Program-made: the position numbers and the translations under genes
The notes under the pieces: model-generated
Database searches by the model: none
Seen by the model: the letters and a program-made list of their open reading frames with translations, nothing else
Told to the model about the DNA's origin: nothing
Shown: positions 16,364 to 24,131 of the stretch, in pieces
How positions within the stretch are numbered: position 1 is the first letter of the stretch
Layout of the letters: every line of letters begins with the position of its first letter
Origin: an uncultured Bacteroidales bacterium
GTDB taxonomy: Bacteria; Bacteroidota; Bacteroidia; Bacteroidales; Muribaculaceae
Assembly (NCBI GenBank): GCA_949285735.1
Contig: CASEAQ010000015.1
Span: 1-64,000 of the forward strand
Reading direction: 5' to 3'
Length of the DNA stretch: 64,000 nt

Positions 16364-16930
16364 ATGACGTTAGACGAATTTAAGGAATATGTGAAGACGA
16401 GGCAACCCCTCGACACCGATGAGATTCATCGTTTTATGGACGAAATGAGCTGCGAGGCTCGGCGTGTGACGTCTGCACTGAATGCTGCCTACCACACGCC
16501 TGACGAGGTGCGTGGCTACCTGTCGGAACTTTTCGGCTATACGGTGCCGTCAACGTTGCGGGTTTTCCCGCCGTTCTACTCCGACTTCGGCAAAAACATC
16601 ACGGTTGGCGAGGGTGTTTTTATCAATGCTTGCTGCCATTTCCAAGACCATGGCGGAGTGGTGCTTGGCGACGGTTGCCAGATAGGGCACAATGTGGTGT
16701 TTGCGACACTCAACCACGGTCTTGCCCCTGAAAAGCGCAAGTCAACCATTCCTGCGCCTATCGTGCTTGGCAAGAATGTGTGGGTAGGCTCGAATTCCAC
16801 AATCCTGCCGGGGGTGACCATCGGCGACAATGCCGTGGTGGCAGCCGGGGCGGTCGTCACCCGCGATGTCGAGGCAGGTAGCATAGTGGGCGGTGTGCCA
16901 GCCCGCTTCATTAAGACGATTGACGAATAA
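16364..16930 (+). CDS. Hexapeptide-repeat O-acetyltransferase (maltose/galactoside acetyltransferase type)
   Basis: 188 aa. The N-terminal half carries a helical region (EVRGYLSELFGYTVPSTL) as in Maa/LacA/NodL. The left-handed beta-helix follows, with hexapeptide turns IGHNVVFATLNHGL (catalytic His in LNHG), PIVLGKNVWVGSNSTILPGV, TIGDNAVVAAGAVVTRDV and the closing IVGGVPARFIK. These enzymes transfer acetyl from acetyl-CoA to a hydroxyl of a sugar. It is a single gene convergent with the MATE gene (14-bp gap). The acceptor is unknown. Confidence 0.9.
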   Translation: MTLDEFKEYVKTRQPLDTDEIHRFMDEMSCEARRVTSALNAAYHTPDEVRGYLSELFGYTVPSTLRVFPPFYSDFGKNITVGEGVFINACCHFQDHGGVVLGDGCQIGHNVVFATLNHGLAPEKRKSTIPAPIVLGKNVWVGSNSTILPGVTIGDNAVVAAGAVVTRDVEAGSIVGGVPARFIKTIDE

Positions 16931-16944
16931 AGTAGTGTTGGCGG

Positions 16945-18369
16945 CTACTTGATGCGCATCCAACGGCCGCGGACGAGGCGAATGAGGAATATCGTGCCTC
17001 GGAAGCATAACTCGACGCACATGGCTATCCACACGCCTTTCAGCCCCATTACCGGGGCGAGCGATGCGGCAAGCGAGAGCCGCACTGCCCAGATGCTGAA
17101 GAAGTTCATGATGCTCGGCACGATGGTGCTGCCAGCGCCGACAAACACGCCGTATGCCACTATGGCTGCGGCAAACATCGGTTCGGCAAATGCCTCGATG
17201 CGCAACGCCATCACCCCGAGTTGGCGGATTTCCTCGACAGGTGTCATGATGCCGATTATCTGTGGGGCGAACAGGTACATTGCCACGCCCATGATGCCCA
17301 TTATCGCCATGCCCATGCCCACTGTTATGTAGGCAAAGCGGCGGGTGAGTGCCATGCGCCGCGCGCCGATGCTTTGCCCTACGAGGGTGGTGGCAGCGTC
17401 GGCGATGCCATAGCCCGGCATGTAGCAGAGGCTTTCGGCTGTGATTGCAAACGAGTTGGCGGCAATCGAGAAGATGCCGAGCGGGGCAACGATGACGGTG
17501 CTCATAATCTGCGCTCCACAAATCACTGAGTGCTCCAGCCCCATCGGTAAGCCTATGTGCAGAGCCTTCTTGAGTGTGCTGCGCTGGGGCATGAAGCTGC
17601 CGCTGTCGATGTGCAGGTTGAGCATTGGCGAACGGTGGCATAGATACCACATCATGAGCGATGCCGTGACTGTTTCGGCAAGGACAGTGCCGAGTATGGC
17701 TCCCTCCACGCCAAGCCCAGCACCGGGCATATTGACCGTTGCGCCAAATATCGACACTTGCCGTGTGTCGAAGATGAGGAAGTAGTTGAAAATCACGTCG
17801 AGAATGCACATCAGCACGTTGAGCATGCTGGGAATGCGCATATTGCCGCTGCACCGCAACATTCCGCTTGCGAGGAAGTTCATTTGCAGCACGGGCAGGA
17901 AGAGCGAGTATATTAGGAAGTAGATCGAGGCATCGCTGCGTATGGCGGGGTCGCCGCCAAGCCAGCCTGGCAGGTAGCCGCTGATTGATGCTCCGATAGC
18001 AGCTATCATGCAACCAAACAGCATGACCGACATTATCGACTGCCGCAGCACGTTGCGCGCGTGCCTTATGTCGCCTGCGCCTATGGCATGGGCGACTTGC
18101 ACCGAAAAGCCAGTGGCTGCGGCACTGCATAGCCCGCCGAAGAGCCATGTGGTGGTTGACATCAGTCCGATTGATGCCGCAGGGTTGGCACCAAGGCTTC
18201 CCACCATCGAGGCATCGATGTATTGCATGGCAATCGATGAGAATTGAGCCAGGATGGAGGGTACGCTAAGCTGTACCGTTAGCCACATTTGCTGGCCCAG
18301 TGTCATCGACTTCCCTTCGCGTATCATTGCGAGAAGCCCGTCGGTGGAGCTTTGTGTAATCTGTTTCAA
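16945..18369 (-). CDS. MATE family efflux transporter
   Basis: 474 aa with about 12 membrane helices and the two-fold MatE repeat. Recognisable parts are LSVPSILAQFSSIAMQYIDA in the first repeat, GLPMGLEHSVICGAQIMSTV in the second and LVGQSIGARRM. It should export organic cations or drugs, or act as a lipid/oligosaccharide flippase, using Na+ or H+. It lies 24 bp downstream of the DUF418 gene on the same strand, so the two are likely one transcript. The substrate is unknown. Confidence 0.92.
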   Translation of the reverse strand: MKQITQSSTDGLLAMIREGKSMTLGQQMWLTVQLSVPSILAQFSSIAMQYIDASMVGSLGANPAASIGLMSTTTWLFGGLCSAAATGFSVQVAHAIGAGDIRHARNVLRQSIMSVMLFGCMIAAIGASISGYLPGWLGGDPAIRSDASIYFLIYSLFLPVLQMNFLASGMLRCSGNMRIPSMLNVLMCILDVIFNYFLIFDTRQVSIFGATVNMPGAGLGVEGAILGTVLAETVTASLMMWYLCHRSPMLNLHIDSGSFMPQRSTLKKALHIGLPMGLEHSVICGAQIMSTVIVAPLGIFSIAANSFAITAESLCYMPGYGIADAATTLVGQSIGARRMALTRRFAYITVGMGMAIMGIMGVAMYLFAPQIIGIMTPVEEIRQLGVMALRIEAFAEPMFAAAIVAYGVFVGAGSTIVPSIMNFFSIWAVRLSLAASLAPVMGLKGVWIAMCVELCFRGTIFLIRLVRGRWMRIK

Positions 18370-18393
18370 TTTTTGGAAAAATTGTTTTGTTTC

Positions 18394-19629
18394 TTACGGG
18401 TTTTTTAAAAGGGGAAACGCCTTGCCATAGGTGAGCATTCGCCACACCCATTCGAGTGGTCCGAAGTTGCACCAGTGCAGCCACAGGCGGCATACGACCG
18501 CTTCGGCGGCATAGGCGGCAGCGGCTATTGCAAGCACATACACGAGACCCATGTCGGCACCAAGCCCCAGCCCGATGCCATAGAAGAGCAGCATTCCTAT
18601 TGCCGACTGCCCGATGTAGCAGGTGAGTGCCATGCGGCCCGGGGCGGCAAGGAGGCGGAACAGCTGGCAGTCGCGTGTGTGGAGGTATATAAGGCACATA
18701 AGTGCAACGTAGGCAATGCTTGTCGGATAGACGCTTATGAGGTATAATACCGAGTGGAGGGCGTTGCCCAGCGGGTGGCTACTGGTTGCGCTCCAAGCAT
18801 AGAGGGCAGATAGCGGAAGCCCTGCCAGCAAGCCCCATAGGGCGATTTTGCGCAGCCGGGGTTGAAATTCTTCGAGGCGGGCATAGAGGCGGTTGCGCCC
18901 GATGTAGAAGCCCAAAAGGAAGAGTCCGAAGACCTTGAAGTAGCGGTTGCCGTCGATAAATTCCTGTACTCTGACGAGTGCGCCTTGTACTAAAAATTCA
19001 TATACGCCGCGGTAGTCGGTAACGTCGCGCAGCCAGTAGGCGAAGTTGGCATCAGTGATTCCATATTTTGCGCAATAGTGTTGTTGCAATTCCACTACCG
19101 GGGCAGAAAGGTATATCCCGGCAAGTTGTGTGGCTGTGTCGATGGCTACGGGCAGCAACAGCATCACGACAGCCCATGTGAGCAGAGTGCGGTTGGTGGT
19201 GTTGCGGAACAGCGGCAAGAGCATTCCCAGCAGGGCATATAGCATGAGTATGTCGCCGCCCCACAGCAGCATCAGGTGCAGAAAGCCGATGATGGCGAGC
19301 AACACCATGCGGCGGAAGAATATGCCTAAGCCGTTTGCGCCCTTGCGCACGGCATTGGAGATGATTATCGAAAAGCCTATGCCGAAAAGCAGGGAAAAGA
19401 TGGTGTAGAACTTCCCGTCGATGAGCATGTATTGCACGAATCGCGCCACGCGGTCGGCAGCGGCGGTGGGCATTGCAGCTGCGGCATCGTCGTGCAGGAA
19501 TGTGTAGAGCGAAAATTCGGGGAAGTTGGCGATGGCAATGCCCAGCAGGGCAAAACCGCGCAATATGTCGAGAATCATGAAGCGTTCGGATGCCTTGACG
19601 GGTGTGGCAGTGGTCTGGTGTTTGCTCAT
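18394..19629 (-). CDS. DUF418 domain membrane protein (YeiB-like)
   Basis: 411 aa. It has the start motif RFMILDILRGFALLGIAIAN, several membrane helices, IDGKFYTIFSLLFGIGF and the C-terminal DUF418 region GRMALTCYIGQSAIGMLLFY and GPLEWVWRMLTYGK. The RG-A-LGI motif is shared with membrane acyltransferase-like families (DUF1624), so acyl transfer to an envelope component is possible but unproven. It lies upstream of and probably co-transcribed with the MATE transporter gene. Confidence 0.9.
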   Translation of the reverse strand: MSKHQTTATPVKASERFMILDILRGFALLGIAIANFPEFSLYTFLHDDAAAAMPTAAADRVARFVQYMLIDGKFYTIFSLLFGIGFSIIISNAVRKGANGLGIFFRRMVLLAIIGFLHLMLLWGGDILMLYALLGMLLPLFRNTTNRTLLTWAVVMLLLPVAIDTATQLAGIYLSAPVVELQQHYCAKYGITDANFAYWLRDVTDYRGVYEFLVQGALVRVQEFIDGNRYFKVFGLFLLGFYIGRNRLYARLEEFQPRLRKIALWGLLAGLPLSALYAWSATSSHPLGNALHSVLYLISVYPTSIAYVALMCLIYLHTRDCQLFRLLAAPGRMALTCYIGQSAIGMLLFYGIGLGLGADMGLVYVLAIAAAAYAAEAVVCRLWLHWCNFGPLEWVWRMLTYGKAFPLLKNP

Positions 19630-19766
19630 ATTGCCAATTCAGTCATTAATCGTGCCGCAAAGTTACAATTATTTATCTCAACCGCAAGTGATAAAATTGA
19701 GGCAATGATGAACCCATTTACAGAGAAAACTACTTTGGTCACCTATGTGGCAAAGTAGAGGGAGCA

Positions 19767-21383
19767 TTACTCGTCTTTTACGTTTTTTGAACGCGATTCT
19801 TTTTTGGTCGATGTGCTTGTGTCCTTGTCTTCCTTGAGGTCGATTTCGTTTTTGCGACTGTCATACACGCGGTATTCGAGGTAGGCAAGCGACTGGTCGG
19901 GGAGAATGCGGAATTTCAGTCCATATTCGATGCGCCACTTGCGGTATTCCGAGATTAGCCCTTTTTTGAGGTAGGCATCGACAAACGGGTGTACATACAT
20001 GGTGAAATTGACCACTTTGAGCGAATTTATCAAGTAGTCGATTTTGTCTTTGAGCATGTCGGTAAATAGCAGCGACGGTTGCACTTCGCCTTTTCCACCA
20101 CACGACGGGCAAGCCTCGGCAGTGGCTATGTCGAGGGCAGGGCGAACGCGCTGGCGAGTGATTTGCATCAATCCGAATTTGCTCAGCGGCAATATGTTGT
20201 GGCGGGCACGGTCGTTTGCCATCACCTCCTTCATGTGTTCGTACAATGCTTGTCGGTGGTCGGCTTGCGACATGTCGATGAAGTCGATGACGATAATGCC
20301 GCCCATGTCGCGCAATCGCAACTGGCGGGCAATTTCGTCGGCAGCGCGCAGGTTCACGTCGAGGGCGTTGCTCTCCTGGTTGGTCGAGTTTTTCGAGCGG
20401 TTGCCCGAGTTCACGTCGATTACGTGCAGGGCTTCGGTGCTTTCGATGATGATATATGCACCCGACTTGAACGAAACCGTCTTTCCGAACGAGGTCTTGA
20501 TTTGCCTCGTGATGTTGAAGTGGTCGAATATGGGAGTGTCTTCGGCATACAGCTTCACGATTTCCTTTTTGTCGGCGGCAATCAGCGTGACGTAGTGCTG
20601 TATTTGGTCGAAAATCTCGGCGTTGTTGACATAAATGTTTTCAAACGACGGGTTGAAGATGTCGCGAATGAGGCTCACGGCGCGGCTCTCTTCTTCGTAG
20701 ATGAGCGATGGCGCGTCGGAACGTTGTGCCTTTGCGATGCTTTCTTCCCAGCATTTCATGAGGGCTTTAAGCTCGTTGTTTAGCTCGGCAACTCGTTTGC
20801 CCTCGGCAGATGTGCGTATGATGATGCCAAAGTTTTTTGGCCTGATGCTTTCGATGAGCTGCCGCAGCCTGAATTTTTCCTCGGTTGACTTTATTTTCTG
20901 AGAAACAGATATTTTGTCGCTGAAAGGTATAAGCACGAGGAAACGCCCAGTGAACGATATTTCGGTGGTTAGGCGAGGACCTTTCGATGAAATAGGCTCT
21001 TTGGCTATTTGCACGATAAGCTCCTTGCCCACTTCGAGCACGTCGGTGATGGTGCCGTGCTTGTCGATGTCGGGCTCGGGCTTTATTTTCGACACTTGCG
21101 GCACGTGCCGCTTGTCTTCGAGCGCGGTAGCGATAAATTGCTGGTAGGTCTTGAATTGCGACCCCAAGTCGAGATAATGCAAGAATGCGTCTTTTTCGAA
21201 ACCCACGTTGACGAATGCTGCATTGAGTCCGGGCATTAACTTCTTGATTTTGGCAATATAAAGGTTACCGACGGCATACGATGCATCTCTCGACTCTTTT
21301 TGTAGAGATACAAGTCGTCCGTCCTCGGTCAATGCAGTTGATATGTTGTCGGGTCTGACGTCAACAATGAGTTCGCTTCTCAT
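19767..21383 (-). CDS. rng: Ribonuclease E/G family endoribonuclease (ribonuclease G)
   Basis: 538 aa, close to RNase G rather than the longer RNase E. An S1-like RNA-binding region is near residues 35-130 (GNLYIAKIKKLMPGLNAAFV). The catalytic core has ALHVIDVNSGNRS and GGIIVIDFIDM with the metal-binding aspartates. The Cys pair in ACPSCGGKGEV matches the Zn-link. The enzyme cleaves single-stranded AU-rich RNA and matures 16S rRNA 5' ends. The C-terminal 20 residues are highly charged. It lies about 424 bp downstream of a tiny COX24-like gene and HU on the same strand. Confidence 0.95.
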   Translation of the reverse strand: MRSELIVDVRPDNISTALTEDGRLVSLQKESRDASYAVGNLYIAKIKKLMPGLNAAFVNVGFEKDAFLHYLDLGSQFKTYQQFIATALEDKRHVPQVSKIKPEPDIDKHGTITDVLEVGKELIVQIAKEPISSKGPRLTTEISFTGRFLVLIPFSDKISVSQKIKSTEEKFRLRQLIESIRPKNFGIIIRTSAEGKRVAELNNELKALMKCWEESIAKAQRSDAPSLIYEEESRAVSLIRDIFNPSFENIYVNNAEIFDQIQHYVTLIAADKKEIVKLYAEDTPIFDHFNITRQIKTSFGKTVSFKSGAYIIIESTEALHVIDVNSGNRSKNSTNQESNALDVNLRAADEIARQLRLRDMGGIIVIDFIDMSQADHRQALYEHMKEVMANDRARHNILPLSKFGLMQITRQRVRPALDIATAEACPSCGGKGEVQPSLLFTDMLKDKIDYLINSLKVVNFTMYVHPFVDAYLKKGLISEYRKWRIEYGLKFRILPDQSLAYLEYRVYDSRKNEIDLKEDKDTSTSTKKESRSKNVKDE

Positions 21384-21699
21384 TACTTGCGTTGATGGTT
21401 AAACATACAATTTTTTATATTAATACGAGCCCCAAAATTTGCTTGCACTAACCCCCTGTATAGGAGTGTGGTTGGCGAAGTTCCTGTCGCACTATAATTA
21501 GCCGTGTACACGTAAGTAATTATAAACCTCTTTTTGTGCCATTCATACAGAGTGAGAGAGAAAAACTGCGTTGTGTGTGTGACAAAGATGTTTTTTCTAA
21601 AGGTTGTGCCTTAACCACGTGTGTTGGTGCAAGCTGCCGTTGTTGTCCGTTTGTGGCGCGTTTTTGATAGGTTTGGAGGAGGAGGTTGTCTTTATTTAC

Positions 21700-21759
21700 A
21701 AAGAACAAACGCAATGAAGCACAATCCGCACCTTGCGGGTGTCATTTTGTTTGTTCTTT
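21700..21759. other. Long hairpin in the gap upstream of rng
   Basis: AAAGAACAAA (21700-21709) and TTTGTTCTTT (21750-21759) form a perfect 10-bp stem that encloses an inner CCGCA/TGCGG hairpin. It lies 48 bp past the end of the COX24-like gene and could terminate or attenuate the HU/COX24-like transcript before rng. The rest of 21384-21807 is AT-rich with no gene seen. Confidence 0.4.
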
Positions 21760-21807
21760 TGTAAGACTTGTTTGTGAAAGCCGTGATTTACAATGAAATA
21801 ATTGTTG

Positions 21808-21897
21808 TTATTTCTTCTTGTGACGGTTCTTTCTCAGTCTTTTCTTGCGTTTGTGAGTTGCCATCTTGTGGCCTTTTCTTTTCTTTCCGCTTGGCAT
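21808..21897 (-). CDS. AURKAIP1/COX24-like (DUF1713) tiny basic protein
   Basis: 29 aa: MPSGKKRKGHKMATHKRKKR followed by LRKNRHKKK. This Lys/Arg-rich peptide with the THKRKKRLRKNRHK core matches the AURKAIP1/COX24 (PF08213) family, whose mitochondrial member mS38 is a small-ribosomal-subunit protein. Bacteroidetes copies have nearly this exact sequence. A ribosome-associated role is likely by homology. It lies 125 bp downstream of HU on the same strand. It is easily missed because of its length. Confidence 0.88.
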   Translation of the reverse strand: MPSGKKRKGHKMATHKRKKRLRKNRHKKK

Positions 21898-22022
21898 ATC
21901 TATAATTTTTTAAGAGTTATGTTTTTTGTGTATTCCAAACATTTTTGCTTCGGGCGGTGTGGAGGCGCGTGTGCCTCAAAGCCACAAGAAGCGTTTTCGT
22001 TATATTGTGTGTAATGGAGAGA

Positions 22023-22295
22023 TTACTTCACTTGTTCCATGAAAACCTTTGCAGGCTTGAATGCTGGAATCTTGTGTTCGGGTATGATGAGCGTAGTACC
22101 CTTAGAGATGTTGCGAGCTGTCTTTTGCGAGCGAGTCTTAACTATGAAGCTGCCAAAGCCGCGCAAGTAAACATTCTCGTTGTTGGCCAAAGAGTCCTTA
22201 ACGGTTTCCATAAACTTCTCTACGGTCTCAAGTACCGATGCTTTGTCAATACCAGTAGATTTTGCAATCTCGTTTACGATGTCTGCTTTAGTCAT
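22023..22295 (-). CDS. HU-family nucleoid DNA-binding protein
   Basis: 90 aa, the standard HU length. It begins MTKADIVNEIAKSTGIDKAS, has the conserved YLRGFGSFIVKTR turn and the DNA-binding arm KTARNISKGTTLIIPEHKIP, and ends FKPAKVFMEQV. It bends and compacts DNA as a dimer. It is upstream of the COX24-like gene and rng on the same strand. Confidence 0.96.
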   Translation of the reverse strand: MTKADIVNEIAKSTGIDKASVLETVEKFMETVKDSLANNENVYLRGFGSFIVKTRSQKTARNISKGTTLIIPEHKIPAFKPAKVFMEQVK

Positions 22296-22600
22296 TGTAT
22301 TCGTATTTTTTTTTAATTATATTAAAATTTCCCGTATTTGCATTATGGTGCATAAACAGAAGCCTGCCCGAATGAGGGCGCGGCAATCCGTTTTATGGGG
22401 CGTTTGCGGGTGTTTAAACACACCCTATCAGATTTGTAGGTGCAAATATCGCACTTTTTTTTGAAATAAAAGTATGGCGGAAAGAAAAAATCGTAGAAAT
22501 TTTTGTTTTTCACTTGTTTAGGTGTGCTTGCCGGGGTGGTTGGCGCGGCGGCTTTGTGTGTATGTGCCTTTGGGTGTGACGAAGGTAGTTGGTAAATTGC
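22296..22600. other. Intergenic region between divergent HU and transporter genes
   Basis: No gene is seen. GATATTTG on the minus strand (about 22442-22449) is a 7/8 match to the -7 consensus and would give HU a leader of about 140 nt. Confidence 0.3.
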
Positions 22601-22608
22601 TAACTTTG
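22601..22608 (+). promoter_or_regulatory. -7 box (TAACTTTG) of the queuosine-precursor transporter gene
   Basis: Exact TAnnTTTG match 25 bp before the start codon; the -33 element is not obvious. Confidence 0.5.
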
Positions 22609-22633
22609 CACTCGATTTTATGGAATATTATAG

Positions 22634-23332
22634 ATGAATAAGAAGTTTACTGTACCGTTTTTATTGTTGGCGGTGTTGTTTTGCATTTTTCTTGTGGTTG
22701 CCAATATGCTTGAGGTGAAGGTGGTGAAATTAGGTCCATTGTCGGCTACGGCTGGGCTTGTGGTGTTTCCCATCTCATATATAATTAACGATTGCATTGT
22801 CGAGGTGTATGGCTTCGGGCGCGCAAGGTTTGTGATTTGGCTCGGGTTCTTGATGAACTTGGTGGTGGTGTTGCTTGTGCAACTTGCCCTGGCATTGCCG
22901 CCCGACCCTGTGTGGCAGGGGCAGCAGGCGATGGAGCTGGTATATGGCAGCACGCCGCGCATTTTGCTTGCCAGTTTCACTGCTTTCTTGTGTGGCTCGA
23001 TGGTGAATGCATACGTGATGAGCCGCATGAAGGTGATGAGCCGCGGGCGGCACTTTTCGGCGCGTGCCATATTGTCAACGTTGTTTGGCGAGAGTGTCGA
23101 TTCGCTGATATTCTTCCCGATAGCTTTCGGCGGTGTGTTGCCTTGGACGACGGTATTGACCTTGATTTGGAGCCAGGCTGTCATAAAGACGGTCTATGAG
23201 GTGGTGGTGTTGCCAGTGACCATGCGTGTGGTGGCATACATAAAACGCCGCGAATGCCTTGATACATACGACAATGCCGGCAAGGATGGTAGCGTGGACT
23301 ACCGCTGGTGGCGAATCGACAAGATTGATTAA
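22634..23332 (+). CDS. Queuosine precursor transporter (YhhQ/VUT family)
   Basis: 232 aa with about six membrane helices (PF02592). Family landmarks are LSATAGLVVFPISYIINDCI with VEVYG, FTAFLCGSMVNAYVMSRMK, GRHFSARAILSTLFGESVDS and the C-terminal YEVVVLPVTMRVV. YhhQ of E. coli imports preQ0/preQ1 for tRNA queuosine modification. It is followed after 20 bp by a HAD phosphatase gene on the same strand, probably one transcript. Confidence 0.92.
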   Translation: MNKKFTVPFLLLAVLFCIFLVVANMLEVKVVKLGPLSATAGLVVFPISYIINDCIVEVYGFGRARFVIWLGFLMNLVVVLLVQLALALPPDPVWQGQQAMELVYGSTPRILLASFTAFLCGSMVNAYVMSRMKVMSRGRHFSARAILSTLFGESVDSLIFFPIAFGGVLPWTTVLTLIWSQAVIKTVYEVVVLPVTMRVVAYIKRRECLDTYDNAGKDGSVDYRWWRIDKID

Positions 23333-23352
23333 GGAAGGGTTGGATATAACAG

Positions 23353-24057
23353 ATGTGGAATGATATGATTGGAGATATAAAAACGGTTTTTGTCGATCTC
23401 GACGACACGATATGGTGGTTCAGCCGCAATTCGCTGGTTTCGCTGCGGCATATATATGATGTGTATGGGCTTGATGGGTATGCAAGCTATGAAACTTTCG
23501 ACCGCCACTATCACGACATAAACAGCCGGTTGTGGGAACTTTACCACTATGGCAAGATTTCGCGTAGCTACTTGATGGAAGAGCGGTTCAGGTATGCGCT
23601 TGAAAAGATTGGTTGCCCTACCGGCAAGTGCGCCGAGATGAATGAGGAATACTTGGACTTCCTGTCGTGGCAGCCATTGGCTGTGCCCGGGGCAGGGGAG
23701 ATGCTGCGATACCTTAGCGGCAAATATGATGTTAATGTGTTGAGCAACGGATTCAAGGGTGTGCAGCAGCGCAAATTGGTTTCGGCTGGGCTCGACAAGT
23801 ATGTCAATCGCATTGTGCTTTCCGACGATTGCGGCGTAACCAAGCCATTGCGCGGCATATTTGATTATGCCCTCGGCGTGTGCGGAGCAGAGGCTGGGTC
23901 GAGTGTCATGATAGGCGACAACTACGAAACCGACATTTGTGGGGCAAAAAATGCCGGTTGGCACGCCATATTTTTCAACCCGGCTGGCAATTGCGGTGAT
24001 TATAGCTCGGCCGATGCCGTGGTGGCGACACTTTCCGACGTTGCTGCAGTGCTGTGA
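23353..24057 (+). CDS. HAD hydrolase, YjjG-like nucleotidase
   Basis: 234 aa (an internal ATG at 23365 could also serve as the start). All HAD motifs are canonical: VFVDLDDTIW (motif I with both Asp), VNVLSNGF (II), the Lys region DCGVTKPLRGIFDYAL (III) and VMIGDNYETDICGAKNAGWH (IV), with a helical cap between I and II. YjjG-type enzymes hydrolyse nucleoside monophosphates, including non-canonical pyrimidines. It follows the queuosine-precursor transporter gene and ends in a strong terminator. Confidence 0.88.
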   Translation: MWNDMIGDIKTVFVDLDDTIWWFSRNSLVSLRHIYDVYGLDGYASYETFDRHYHDINSRLWELYHYGKISRSYLMEERFRYALEKIGCPTGKCAEMNEEYLDFLSWQPLAVPGAGEMLRYLSGKYDVNVLSNGFKGVQQRKLVSAGLDKYVNRIVLSDDCGVTKPLRGIFDYALGVCGAEAGSSVMIGDNYETDICGAKNAGWHAIFFNPAGNCGDYSSADAVVATLSDVAAVL

Positions 24058-24076
24058 CCAAAGGCTTTACTCGTGG

Positions 24077-24104
24077 GAACGCGCAAGCTGCGCGTTCTTT
24101 TTTT
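24077..24104 (+). terminator. Rho-independent terminator after the HAD gene
   Basis: GAACGCGCA-AGC-TGCGCGTTC (9-bp perfect stem) followed directly by seven T residues. Confidence 0.92.
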
Positions 24105-24131
24105 GTGCCATCAGGGGTGGATACGAGTGCG

